Shown piece after piece: positions 7,297-14,768 of a stretch of DNA of 44,376 nucleotides. Numbering within the stretch: the first letter of the stretch is position 1; each line of letters opens with the position of its first letter. The stretch covers positions 1 through 44,376 of the forward strand of contig JOHN01000063.1 in assembly GCA_000719695.1 (NCBI GenBank). Direction: 5' to 3'. The notes beneath the pieces are model-generated. The model was not told where the DNA came from. It did not search any database and worked only from the letters and a program-made list of their open reading frames with translations. The DNA comes from Streptomyces sp. NRRL F-6131. Its GTDB lineage: Bacteria; Actinomycetota; Actinomycetes; Streptomycetales; Streptomycetaceae. The position numbers and the translations under genes are program-made.

Positions 7297-7746
7297 ATGC
7301 CCCAGATTCCCCCGTCCGCACCGGCCCCCTCCCCCGAAGAGCTCATGGAACGGCTCGCGCGGGCGGCGGCGGCCTACTACCGCCACTTCGCCACGGTGGC
7401 CGCCGGACACGGGCTCACCCTGATGCAGGGCAAGACGCTCAGCCTGCTGACCCGCCCCCGGCCCATGCGCGCCCTCGCCGACCTGCTGGCCTGCGACGCC
7501 TCGAACGTCACCGGCATCGTCGACCGGCTCGCGGCGCAGCACCTCGTCCGCCGCGAGGCCGACCCGGCCGACCGCCGGATCAAGAACATCGTGCTGACCG
7601 AACAGGGCGAACAGACCGTCCGCCGCATCCGGGCCGAGCTGATGTCCGGCCTCACCGCCCTGGACCACCTCACGCCCGACGAGCGCAACACCCTGCACAC
7701 CCTCCTGGGCCGCGCCTTCCCCGAGACCGTCACCCCGCAGGCCTGA
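7297..7746 (+). CDS. MarR family winged-helix regulator
   Basis: 149 aa from the ATG at 7297 (MPQIPPS). The winged helix-turn-helix covers about residues 45-110: 'LTLMQGKTLSLLTRPRPMRALADLLACDASNVTGIVDRLAAQHLVRREADPADRRIKNIVLTEQG' in outline, with the wing 'DPADRRIKNIVLT' and the flanking helices of a MarR dimer. A frame start 39 bases upstream (ATG 7258) would place the first codons inside the promoter and operator, so I prefer 7297, probably leaderless. It is divergent from an aldehyde dehydrogenase and likely represses both that gene and itself until a ligand binds. Confidence 0.88.
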   Translation: MPQIPPSAPAPSPEELMERLARAAAAYYRHFATVAAGHGLTLMQGKTLSLLTRPRPMRALADLLACDASNVTGIVDRLAAQHLVRREADPADRRIKNIVLTEQGEQTVRRIRAELMSGLTALDHLTPDERNTLHTLLGRAFPETVTPQA

Positions 7747-7927
7747 CGTCTCCCGCAGGTCTCGTCGCCGGCGCCGCCTGTGCGCTGAACGCCCGCGGCG
7801 TCTTCGCCACCGCCGTCGCCGCGGGGGGCGCGGACCTGCCCGTACCCCACGCGCTCGCCAGGACCGGCACCCCGTCGTGCGTGGACGCCGCCGGTACACG
7901 CCACGGATCCCCCGAGGCCCCCGCACC

Positions 7928-7966
7928 TACGCGATGCTGGACACCGACGGTGACGGCGTGGCCTCC
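7928..7966 (+). pseudogene. EF-hand-like coding remnant
   Basis: In frame with 7877, the translation reads YAMLDTDGDGVASRRDM. This matches the start of an EF-hand calcium loop (DxDxDG), with the preceding aromatic/hydrophobic helix residues. The surrounding frame is short, arginine-rich and stops at 8065, and there is no second EF-hand or usable start. It is probably debris of an actinobacterial EF-hand protein, or a chance match. Confidence 0.25.
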
Positions 7967-8131
7967 CGCCGCGACATGCCGTCGGGCAGCCGGCGCGAGG
8001 TGCGTCAGCAGCCGTGTAGTGCCGCCGCGGACCAGATCCGGCAGCCCCGCTCGGCCAGCAGCTGACGGTCGCGCCCGCCGTGGTCCCGCTCCCGGACCAC
8101 GGCGGAGCCGGGTCGGGACCACGACGGGACC

Positions 8132-8184
8132 GGCCGGTGGCGTCCGGGCGGTGGCGTCCGGCCGGTGATGTCCGGGCCGGTGCC
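8132..8184. repeat. 14-bp tandem repeat, about 3.7 units
   Basis: Units 8132-8145, 8146-8159, 8160-8173 and the partial 8174-8184 follow ggSCGGTGRYGTCC with one or two changes each. It lies 70 bases upstream of the DMT start. Confidence 0.7.
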
Positions 8185-8212
8185 GCACCGTTCCGTACCC
8201 GCCGGTCGATAT

Positions 8213-8228
8213 TTCGGTGCGGACCGAA
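8213..8228. promoter_or_regulatory. inverted repeat TTCGGT-N4-ACCGAA
   Basis: A perfect 6-bp inverted repeat around gcgg lies 13 bases upstream of the -10-like box of the DMT gene, where its -35 should be. A second nested repeat, GGAC-cgaa-GTCC, covers 8221-8232. Likely a repressor operator. Confidence 0.45.
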
Positions 8229-8240
8229 GTCCGGAGACCG

Positions 8241-8246
8241 TAGGTT
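8241..8246 (+). promoter_or_regulatory. -10 box TAGGTT of a leaderless-type promoter
   Basis: TAGGTT ends seven bases before the ATG at 8254 and no ribosome binding site is present. This spacing is typical of actinobacterial leaderless transcripts. Confidence 0.5.
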
Positions 8247-8253
8247 GATCCAC

Positions 8254-9138
8254 ATGGACATTTCAGCTGCGGGCGTGGCCCCGAGGGACGGCAAGGCACT
8301 GGCGGCGGCCTCGACGACGGTGGTGCTGTGGGCGTCCGCGTTCGTGGCGATCCGCAGTGCGAACGAGCATTTCGGGCCGGGCGCGCTGGCGCTCGGCCGG
8401 CTGCTGGTGGGGGCGGTGGCGCTGCTCGCCCTGCTGCTGTACCGCCGGGAGGGCCTGCCTCCGCGACAGGCCTGGCCGGGCATCGTCACCTCGGGCGTGC
8501 TCTGGTTCGGCCTCTACATGGTCGCGCTGAACTGGGGGGAGAAGGAGGTCGACGCCGGCACGGCGGCGATGCTGGTCGGGATCGGACCGGTCCTGATCGC
8601 GCTGCTGGGCGGCTGGCTGCTGCGCGAGGGGCTGTCGTCCAAGTTGCTGGCCGGGATGGGCGTCTCGCTGACCGGCGTGGTCGTGGTGGGCCTGTCCATG
8701 TCGGGCGGTGGCGGCAGCTCGGTGTTCGGCATCGGGCTCTGCCTTCTCGCGGCGGTCGCCTACGCGGCGGGTGTGGTGAGCCAGAAGCCGGCCCTGCGAC
8801 ACGCCACCCCGCTCCAGGTGACCACGTTCGGCTGTCTGATCGGCGCGGTGGCCTGTCTGCCGTTCGCCCCGCAGTTGGTGACGGACCTCGCGGACGCGCC
8901 GCTGTCCGCGACCCTGAACGTCGCCTACCTGGGCCTGTTCCCGACCGCCCTGGCCTTCACCACCTGGGCCTACGCCCTCTCCCGGACCACCGCGGCACGG
9001 ATGGGCGCGACGACGTACTCGGTGCCGGCCCTGGTCGTGCTGATGGCGTGGCTGCTGCTCGGTGAGACACCCGCGCTCCTCACCCTGGCGGGTGGCGTGC
9101 TCTGCCTGGCGGGTGTCGCCGTCACCCGCCGCGGCTGA
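8254..9138 (+). CDS. DMT superfamily (EamA) transporter
   Basis: 294 aa with ten hydrophobic segments in two EamA repeats. The first repeat begins 'TTVVLWASAFVAIRSANEHF GPG' (about 19-41) and the second begins near 'FGIGLCLLAAVAYAAGVVSQKPAL' (about 155-178). The closing helices include 'GATTYSVPALVVLMAWLLLGETP'. DMT/EamA proteins are inner-membrane exporters of metabolites, amino acids or drugs; the substrate is unknown. The ATG at 8254 (MDISAAG) follows a -10-like box at leaderless spacing, while the frame upstream of it is arginine-rich and not protein-like. It forms a single-gene unit. Confidence 0.88.
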   Translation: MDISAAGVAPRDGKALAAASTTVVLWASAFVAIRSANEHFGPGALALGRLLVGAVALLALLLYRREGLPPRQAWPGIVTSGVLWFGLYMVALNWGEKEVDAGTAAMLVGIGPVLIALLGGWLLREGLSSKLLAGMGVSLTGVVVVGLSMSGGGGSSVFGIGLCLLAAVAYAAGVVSQKPALRHATPLQVTTFGCLIGAVACLPFAPQLVTDLADAPLSATLNVAYLGLFPTALAFTTWAYALSRTTAARMGATTYSVPALVVLMAWLLLGETPALLTLAGGVLCLAGVAVTRRG

Positions 9139-9279
9139 CCGCCATCTGGCGCGGACCGGAAATTATTCGGCGCGCTCCCCGTTGGGAGACCCCAATTGAC
9201 GGCTCGTCGGCCGCAAGATTTCCTGTTTGAGCGGCGGAACAGCACCGGCTGACCCGGCCAGCCACCGCGCCGTCGTATG

Positions 9280-9315
9280 CCCTCGGGGTCGGGCGGGCCC
9301 GCCCGACCCCGAGGG
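9280..9315. terminator. 36-bp perfect palindrome, terminator
   Basis: 9280-9297 and 9298-9315 are exact reverse complements with no separate loop; a folded RNA would use the central bases as the loop. It starts six bases past the stop of the minus-strand gene ending at 9321 and can also stop transcripts from the DMT gene. Confidence 0.75.
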
Positions 9316-9320
9316 GGTGT

Positions 9321-9548
9321 TCAGCCGGACAGTCCGGGGAGTCGGGTCGCGGCCGGCGGCAGGGCGCCGGCCCCGGGGGTGCGTCCGGCGGCGGATTCCT
9401 GGAGCGGGTCCGGCCCGGCCTGCGGTTCGTCGCGGGTCGGGTCGGTGGAGTCGACCGGACGGGCCGGATGGGCCGGCGCGGGCTCGGTGCTCCGGGTGGA
9501 CTCGGCGCGCACGAGCGCGCCCATGGCGGCGAAGACGTCGAAGGGCAT
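9321..9548 (-). CDS. small hypothetical protein, 75 aa (MPFDVFAAMGALVRAE N-terminus)
   Basis: The ATG at 9548 has AGGAG eight bases upstream, and a strong terminator follows the stop, so it is very likely translated. The N-terminus (MPFDVFAAMGALVRAE) is a compact hydrophobic helix. The rest is a flexible Pro/Ala/Asp-rich tail ending LPGLSG. There is no signal peptide cleavage site. It follows the small membrane-type gene at 9656-10093 on the same strand by 107 bases. The helix-plus-disordered-tail layout could be a peptide precursor or a membrane-surface peptide; I cannot assign a function. Confidence 0.65.
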   Translation of the reverse strand: MPFDVFAAMGALVRAESTRSTEPAPAHPARPVDSTDPTRDEPQAGPDPLQESAAGRTPGAGALPPAATRLPGLSG

Positions 9549-9655
9549 GGTGGAACTCCTGCGGTACGGCGTGGACGGTGGTCGCCGGCAGCCGGGCCGG
9601 CCCTCGCACGGCCGTCATAGGTGGCCCGTAGGTCCGAAGTGCCCGGCGGGAACCG

Positions 9656-10093
9656 TCAGCAGCGCAGGACGACGACCCGGGCGCCCCCGTTGTCGGGCCC
9701 GGTCCCGCCGGGGCGCGGCGGCCACGGTCGGACGGCCCGCGCCGACCCGACGGGGTCGCCCTCGGCCCACGCTTCGGCGCGCGGCGGCGGTGACTGGCCA
9801 CAACCCGTCGCGCGGACGGGGCCGGTGCGGTGGGCGCAGGGGTGAAACGGCACGGTTCCGTGACCGCGGCGGCGCTCGGCGGGTTCGGGGCACTCCTCGG
9901 AGTCCGGGGCGACCGGCCGCAGCGGCTCCGTTCCCGTGGCGGGGACCTCCTGGACCGTGACGCAGCGCGAACCGGCCGCCCACAGCACGGCGCCGGCGGC
10001 GTCCGCGCCGCCCAGCAGGACCAGGACGGCGCCCATCAGCGCCGTCACGGCGCAGCGGGCCACCGAGTACCGGTGCCGGGTCGTACGCCGCAT
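9656..10093 (-). CDS. small secreted or membrane-anchored hypothetical protein
   Basis: 145 aa from the ATG at 10093 (MRRTTRHRYSVAR), with GGAAGG upstream. A basic N-terminus is followed by one hydrophobic segment (about 12-37, VARCAVTALMGAVLVLLGGA), which could be a signal peptide or an anchor. The remainder is Pro/Arg/Gly-rich with cysteines at 'SEECPE', 'HPCAH', 'TGCGQ' and the very last residue (RVVVLRC). No domain is recognised. It lies upstream of the 75-aa gene on the same strand, and the two may form an operon. Confidence 0.6.
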   Translation of the reverse strand: MRRTTRHRYSVARCAVTALMGAVLVLLGGADAAGAVLWAAGSRCVTVQEVPATGTEPLRPVAPDSEECPEPAERRRGHGTVPFHPCAHRTGPVRATGCGQSPPPRAEAWAEGDPVGSARAVRPWPPRPGGTGPDNGGARVVVLRC

Positions 10094-10225
10094 GCCGAAC
10101 CTTCCAGGGTGTGAACCCCAGTCAACCGCCCCGCCCACGCACGGGACCCGTCCGGCTCACCCTCCGGTGGCACGGGTTCACTCTCGTGGGCGTATCGCCG
10201 GGCCGGGCGGCCGGCCCCCGGCCCG

Positions 10226-10528
10226 TCAGGCGCTGTCCCCCACCCAGTCCCACCGACGCGGATCGGTGGGGCGCGGCTCATAGTGGGCCCGGCCGCCGGA
10301 ACCGAAGCGGCCGATCTCCGTGGGCAGCGCGGCACCGTCGGCGAGGGTCTCGGCGCCCCAGCCGGTGACGTCCAGGAGGAGACCGTCGAGCGGCCCGCCG
10401 CACAGCTCCCGGTAGGTGCGGCCGGGCCGCGGCCCGGGGTTCGGGTCGTCATGGTCCGCGCCGTACACCCGGCCGCGCATCAGTGCCTCCTCGTCCATGC
10501 CCACCAGCATGGCAAGCGGCACTGACAT
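10226..10528 (-). CDS. conserved hypothetical protein, 100 aa
   Basis: The core 'YRELCGGPLDGLLLDVTGWG' and the end 'RAHYEPRPTDPRRWDWVGDSA' look like a small globular protein family seen in actinomycetes, with a GGPLDG turn and a tryptophan-rich C-terminus. I know of no function. I chose the ATG at 10528 (MSVPLAM) because GGGGGAA is upstream; an ATG at 10498 (MDEEALM) is possible but has a weaker site. There is no signal peptide. It is separated from the divergent secreted protease gene by 241 bases of shared promoter space. Confidence 0.65.
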   Translation of the reverse strand: MSVPLAMLVGMDEEALMRGRVYGADHDDPNPGPRPGRTYRELCGGPLDGLLLDVTGWGAETLADGAALPTEIGRFGSGGRAHYEPRPTDPRRWDWVGDSA

Positions 10529-10769
10529 CGAGCCGGTTCCCCCGGTCCCGGTGGCCCGGCCTGTCGCGTCGGCCGGGGTCCCGGGCCGGCTGACGCCCTG
10601 CCGGACCTCCCCGCCACGCACGGCCGCCGCCCCGCTCACCGGGGGCTTTCCCCACCTCGTGCGGGCCCGCTGACCGGAGTTCGGACAGGCCCGCTGACCG
10701 GATGGATCGGTTCCTCTTGATCGCGGAGGCTGGGAGCACATCGCCCATGATCGTCCGATCGGAGAACAC

Positions 10770-11594
10770 GTGTTCAGCTCCACGTCCTTGCGCCGCACGA
10801 CGACCCGCGCCGCCGCGGTGGCACTGGCCGCCGTGGCGTGCGCCGCGCTGACGACCGGCAGCGCCGAAGCCGTCGTCAACGGGAAGGACTCCACCCAGCG
10901 TTACCCGTCCATGGTGTCCATCCCGGTGACGGGCGTCGGCGACCCGATGTTCAAGGGCTTCTGCGGCGGATCGCTGATCGACCCGCAGTGGGTGCTCACG
11001 GCCGCCCACTGCGTGGACCCGGCGCTCGTCACCCTGGACGGCACCGTCCGGATCGGCAGTGCGTGGAAGAACTCCGGCGGCACCGTCCGGTCCGTCGCGA
11101 GGACGGTGTCCCACCCCGGCTACCGGAACGGCGAGGGCACCGCGCCCAACGTCGACGACCTCGCCCTCGTGCGCCTGAGCCGTCCGGCCGCCGAGAAGCC
11201 CGTCCGCATCGCCGACCGGCCGGGCAAGCCCGGCACCCCGACCAGGATCCTCGGCTTCGGCACCGTCGTGGAATCGCCCGAACCCACCGACTGGGTCTTC
11301 CCCGACCGGCTCCAGGAACTCGACACCCGCCGGGGTGCGGTCTCCGAGTGCGCGCCGGGCTACGCGGACGACACCCGCCTGTGCACGATCAGCCAGGTGC
11401 CCAGGGCCATGGCGTGCAACGGCGACTCCGGCGGCCCGCAACTCCAGAGGAACCGGTACGGGCGCTGGGAGCTCATCGGCGTCACCTCGGGCCCCGGCGC
11501 CCCTGGCGTGCCCTGCAGCGGGGGTCCGGGCCTCTACACCAGCGCCCCCGCCTACGTGGGCTGGATCCACTCGGTGACGGGCCGCAACGGCTGA
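10770..11594 (+). CDS. secreted trypsin-like serine protease (S1)
   Basis: 274 aa. A Sec-type signal peptide (1-34, basic 'RRTTTR' then Ala-rich core, cleavage near AEA|VVNG) leads directly into the mature N-terminus 'VVNGKDSTQRYPSMVSI', with no long propeptide. The catalytic triad is His80 in 'LTAAHC', Asp130 in 'NVDDLALVRL' and Ser220 in 'CNGDSGGPQ'. Cysteine pairs flank the histidine and serine. The C-terminal 'GGPGLYTSAPAYVGWIHS' is the usual S1 closing helix. The start is GTG 10770, preceded by GGAGAA. It is an extracellular protease, probably monocistronic, with a terminator just downstream. Confidence 0.92.
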   Translation: MFSSTSLRRTTTRAAAVALAAVACAALTTGSAEAVVNGKDSTQRYPSMVSIPVTGVGDPMFKGFCGGSLIDPQWVLTAAHCVDPALVTLDGTVRIGSAWKNSGGTVRSVARTVSHPGYRNGEGTAPNVDDLALVRLSRPAAEKPVRIADRPGKPGTPTRILGFGTVVESPEPTDWVFPDRLQELDTRRGAVSECAPGYADDTRLCTISQVPRAMACNGDSGGPQLQRNRYGRWELIGVTSGPGAPGVPCSGGPGLYTSAPAYVGWIHSVTGRNG

Positions 11595-11611
11595 TCCCGC
11601 ACCCCGTCGTC

Positions 11612-11643
11612 CGGCCGGCTCCCGCGGTGGCGGGGGCCGGCCG
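11612..11643. terminator. bidirectional terminator between convergent genes
   Basis: Arms 11612-11625 and 11630-11643 pair over 14 bp with one G-T mismatch and a 4-base loop (ggtg). It lies between the protease stop (11594) and the stop of the convergent binding-protein gene (11703). Confidence 0.7.
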
Positions 11644-11702
11644 CCCGTCGGGTCCCCGGTCGTGGTCCCGGCGGGCGCCCCGAAGGCGGTGCGGTCCCAG
11701 GG

Positions 11703-12632
11703 TCACAGGCCGCCGTTGACCGCCGCCGCCCGGGCCGCACCGGCACTGACGTTCCACTTCGCGAGGATCACGTCGTACACGCCGTCGCGCATCAACTCGT
11801 CCAGCCCCTTCACGACCGCGTCGCGCAGCGCGGTGTTGTCCTTGTTCACGGCGATCCCGTACGGGCTGGACTGCGACAGCGCCCCCGACACCTCGAAGCG
11901 GTTGCCGTCGTCGGTGGTCCTGGCCGCGTACGCCGCCACCGGGAGGTCGTTGAAGTCGGCCACCGCCTTGCCGGCCGCGACCTCGGCGAGGGCCACGGCG
12001 TCGTCGTCGAAACGGCGGACCTGCAACGGCTTGCCCGCCCGGTCGCAGACGCCGACCTGGCGGCTGATGATCTCGTCCTGGGTCGTGCCGCGCTGCACGG
12101 CGACCGTGCGGCCGCAGAGGTCGTCCAGCGTCCGGATCCCCTTCGGGTTGCCCTTCTGCACGATGATCGAGGTCCAGGCGATGAAGTAGTCCACGAAGTC
12201 CACGCCCGGCTGGCCCGTGGGCATGCCGTTCTCGCCGAGCGCGTTGCGGCGCGCGGGCGTGTCGCTGATCCCCGACATCGCCACGTCGAACTGCTTCTTG
12301 TTCACCCCCGGTATCAGCTCGTCGAACGGCGTGTCGACGATCTCGATCCGCAGGCCGAGGACCTTGCCCAGGGCTTCCGCGAGGTCGGGGTCGAGGCCGT
12401 TCGGCCTGCCGTCCGTGCCGCGGAACGCGACCGGCGGGTAGTTCAGGTCGGAACCGATCCGCAGCACCCCGGCGGCGCGCTGCGCGCCGGGGACGGCCGC
12501 CTTGGCACTGTCGGGACCGCTCTTCGGGGCGTCGGCTCCGCCGCAGCCGGTGAGCATCAGGGCGGACGCGGTGGTGAGGGCCGCAGCCGGCAGGACCCGG
12601 CGGGTTGGGGACGGGCGGGAGGGACGGGCCAC
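11703..12632 (-). CDS. amino-acid-type ABC transporter substrate-binding lipoprotein
   Basis: 309 aa. N-terminal lipoprotein signal with lipobox LTGC (Cys30). The SBP_bac_3 fold is recognised from 'GVLRIGSDLNYPPVAFRGTDG', 'GLDPDLAEALGKVLGLRIEI', 'DTPFDELIPGVNKKQFDVAMSGI', 'DFVDYFIAW' and 'LSQSSPYGIAVNKDNTALRDAV'. Such proteins capture polar amino acids or similar solutes outside the membrane and deliver them to a permease. No permease or ATPase gene is adjacent, so the partner is elsewhere or it acts as a sensor. The start is GTG 12632 with GAGGAG upstream; the upstream frame (to 12746) is not protein-like. Confidence 0.88.
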   Translation of the reverse strand: MARPSRPSPTRRVLPAAALTTASALMLTGCGGADAPKSGPDSAKAAVPGAQRAAGVLRIGSDLNYPPVAFRGTDGRPNGLDPDLAEALGKVLGLRIEIVDTPFDELIPGVNKKQFDVAMSGISDTPARRNALGENGMPTGQPGVDFVDYFIAWTSIIVQKGNPKGIRTLDDLCGRTVAVQRGTTQDEIISRQVGVCDRAGKPLQVRRFDDDAVALAEVAAGKAVADFNDLPVAAYAARTTDDGNRFEVSGALSQSSPYGIAVNKDNTALRDAVVKGLDELMRDGVYDVILAKWNVSAGAARAAAVNGGL

Positions 12633-13077
12633 GATCGTGCTCCTCTGTGGGGCGAGGTGGTGCGGCCGGAATCCGTGGAGGACCGGAAGCGAGGGGTGCG
12701 GAATCTTCGCATCCATTTCCGGCGCGACGGGCCGTAGGCATGTCACGATCCGCTATCGGGTTCACCCGCGCCCCGGAGGCGGCCGGAGGCCGACCGATCG
12801 ACCCGCCGACTTACACCCCGCGGGCCTTGGCGCGGCGGACGGAACCCGGCCCCGGCCGCCGGCCCGAGCCCCTACGGGCCGGCGACCGGGGCCTCCGGGC
12901 CGCCCCTGCCGGTCGGTGCGCCGGGTCTCGCCCCTCGGATCCCCCGGCCGTCCACGTGGTGGACTCGATCGTGCCCGAATCCCGTCGGGCCGACGCTCCC
13001 CCGGATCCAGGGCCGGTGCCGCTCCCGGCCTGGCCGACAAGGCCCTGCGCCCGGCCGGCCGCCGGCCGGGCGACCCG
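12633..13077. other. 445-base gap without a supported gene
   Basis: It contains the promoter region of the binding-protein gene and, at 13048-13072, a terminator of the MarR-like gene. Frames through it are Pro/Arg-rich without good starts. Confidence 0.6.
13048..13072 (-). terminator. hairpin terminator of the MarR-like gene
   Basis: Arms 13048-13059 and 13061-13072 are exact 12-bp reverse complements around one central base. The hairpin lies five bases past the stop at 13078. Confidence 0.6.
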
Positions 13078-13542
13078 TCAGACGACCGTCCCGCCCGCGT
13101 TGCGGATCAGCTGCCGGAGCACCTTCATGGTGACGACGTAGTCGGCGTCGTCGATGCCTTCGTGGAGGGCGGCGCGGATCGCGGGGGCGTTGCGCGTGAG
13201 GTCGATCCGGGCCTGCTCGCCCTCCTCGGTGAGCCACAACCGCTCGTCCTCGTCCTTGGTCAGCCAGCCGCGCTCCAGCAGCCCCACGGACTCCGCCGCG
13301 AGGTCGTCCTCGGGCCGGATGTAGGTGGCCATGGCCTCCCGCAGCTCGGCGACGGTCATCCCCTTCCCGTCCGGCGAGATGTCGTTCGCCGACAGATTGC
13401 GCAGCAACCAGAACTGGGGCTGGGTGTAGCCCTTCTCGAGCTGTCGCGCCCGGGTGAACGCGATGGTCGCTTCGTAGGCCATCCCGGTCCAGTACGCGGC
13501 CGGCTGTCCGGCGAGATCGGCATCGGAGATCTGCTCGGTCAT
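13078..13542 (-). CDS. MarR-like winged-helix regulator
   Basis: 154 aa. The N-terminal helix 'YEATIAFTRARQLEKGYTQPQFWLLRNLS' and the winged helix 'MTVAELREAMATYIRPEDDLAAESVGLLERGWLTKDEDERLWLTEEG' (by parts) match MarR-family topology, with a C-terminal dimerisation helix. The ATG at 13542 has AGGAGGGGA upstream. Its own promoter holds a perfect palindrome between the -35 and -10 boxes, so it is very likely autorepressed. The adjacent divergent region carries only a decayed ABC ATPase, a possible former target. Confidence 0.78.
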   Translation of the reverse strand: MTEQISDADLAGQPAAYWTGMAYEATIAFTRARQLEKGYTQPQFWLLRNLSANDISPDGKGMTVAELREAMATYIRPEDDLAAESVGLLERGWLTKDEDERLWLTEEGEQARIDLTRNAPAIRAALHEGIDDADYVVTMKVLRQLIRNAGGTVV

Positions 13543-13612
13543 CACGGAATGTCCCCTCCTGGTCGTTCGGTGCGAGGCCTGCACACCGGTGCGGGCCGTA
13601 CGAAGAACGTAA

Positions 13613-13634
13613 GACCTCAACCGCGCTTGAGGTC
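13613..13634. promoter_or_regulatory. operator GACCTCAA-N6-TTGAGGTC in promoter
   Basis: Eight-base arms (13613-13620 and 13627-13634) form a perfect palindrome. On the minus strand it sits in the 19-base gap between TTGACC and TACGTT, the likely -35 and -10 of the MarR-like gene. Confidence 0.6.
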
Positions 13635-13743
13635 AAGCAGTGGATCATCGGGCCCGGCAGGGTGACCCGGATCGCAGAAACTCCGTACGGCGCACGGGTT
13701 CAACTTCGTACGTCGCACAGCACAAGCCGGCGACCTCGTACTC

Positions 13744-14016
13744 CGAGGGGGGATGCGGCGGCGCCTGGACCTGGCCGCGAGCCTGATCTTCGCACCGGCG
13801 GTGCTGCTCCTGGACGAGTCGACCACCGGCCTGAACCCGCGCGGGCGCGCCGAGGTGTGGGAGGCGGTGCGCGGTCTGGTCGCCGACGGTGCCACCGTCC
13901 TGCTCACCACCCAGTACCTGGAGGAGGCCGACCGGCTCGACCTGGCCGTGCGGGAGGCCGAGGACCTGCCGGCCGCCGTCCGGACCGGTCGCGCGGGGTC
14001 GGGTGCAGTCGGATGA
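13744..14016 (+). pseudogene. decayed ABC transporter ATPase fragment (DrrA type)
   Basis: Translation from 13744 reads [18 protein letters not shown], then '[15 protein letters not shown]' and '[16 protein letters not shown]'. This is the C-terminal half of a DrrA/antibiotic-exporter ATPase: the remains of the (Y/L)SGGM signature, Walker B and the [10 protein letters not shown]-loop region of that subfamily. The N-terminal half with Walker A and the Q-loop is missing. The usual DEPTTGLDP reads DESTTGLNP, and the frame departs from the family after about residue 62 and ends at 14016. No permease follows. It cannot be a working ATPase. Confidence 0.7.
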
Positions 14017-14130
14017 CTGATGCGCGCGCCGCGCCGGTCGGCGAGAGTCGGGGGTGCCGGGTGATGGCCGGTGGCGGGCGCGGGAGCGTGCCCGCCTGTT
14101 CGACGACGTACGGGAACGAGGAATACCAGG

Positions 14131-14739
14131 ATGACGATCGGTCAGCGGTTCGCCGGGGAGTGGAAGACGGTCGTGGCCGCGGGGGTTCTGGCCCTCGCCG
14201 TCACGGGTGGCGTGGCCGCGCCGGCCGGCGCCGCGACCCAGGCGGGTTCGGCGGCGGAGCGCCGGAGCAGCGGGAACCAGGACCTGGCCGGCGCCGTGCA
14301 GCTGGGAGAGCCGGCACACCCCCGGGACCACCCGGGCGGGCGTCCGCTGATCAAGCACCACTGGGTCGTCCGGCTCCAGTACGCCGCCGTGCAGGCCCTG
14401 AACCAGCGGAGCAACTACAGCTGGCAGCGCAACTACAAGGACTGGACGGTCGCCGTCGTCGGCAACAACATCCAGGGCAAGGAGGTCACCAACTACACCA
14501 AGATCACCAACCTGTTCTACGGTGAGGGCGGGGTCATCGGTGCCGAAACGGCTCCGACGTCCCAGGTGGCCGTGGCCCACAACACCATCGTGGCCCAGGG
14601 GAACGTCAACATCATCACCGAGGTGGTGAACGTCCACCTCATCAGCCCCAAGTGGGAGGACGCCTACAGCGGCCAGTGCCGCGCCCAGGAGGACCTCCGC
14701 AACGCGGTGAAGGCCCAGCTCGCCTGCACCCTGGGCTGA
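14131..14739 (+). CDS. secreted hypothetical protein, 202 aa
   Basis: Sec signal peptide (1-34): basic/aromatic start MTIGQRFAGEWK, hydrophobic VVAAGVLALAVTGGVAAPA, cleavage near AGA|ATQA. The mature part has a Gly/Pro/His-rich linker to about residue 72, then a globular region rich in Asn, Val and Thr (e.g. 'WTVAVVGNNIQGKEVTNYTK', 'VNIITEVVNVHLISPKWEDAYSG') and two cysteines near the end (CRAQEDL and LACTLG). I do not recognise the family; the alternating Val/Ile pattern suggests a beta-rich fold. The start at 14131 has GAGGAA upstream, and a strong terminator follows. Confidence 0.75.
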   Translation: MTIGQRFAGEWKTVVAAGVLALAVTGGVAAPAGAATQAGSAAERRSSGNQDLAGAVQLGEPAHPRDHPGGRPLIKHHWVVRLQYAAVQALNQRSNYSWQRNYKDWTVAVVGNNIQGKEVTNYTKITNLFYGEGGVIGAETAPTSQVAVAHNTIVAQGNVNIITEVVNVHLISPKWEDAYSGQCRAQEDLRNAVKAQLACTLG

Positions 14740-14768
14740 GCCTCCGACGAGCCCGGCGCGCGAACGCG

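Larger units (their letters stand above)
7747..8253. other. 507-base gap: remnants and repeats
   Basis: No intact gene is supported between the MarR and DMT genes. The stretch holds an EF-hand-like coding remnant (7928-7966), a 14-bp tandem repeat (8132-8184) and the DMT promoter region. Confidence 0.6.

Noticed and set aside
7730..8299. Minus-strand 189-codon frame in the MarR-DMT gap
   Set aside because: No ribosome binding site, Arg/Pro/Gly-rich, and it crosses the DMT promoter.
13645..14637. Long minus-strand frame opposite the secreted protein
   Set aside because: No ribosome binding site, shadow composition, and the plus strand has a signal peptide and proper start.
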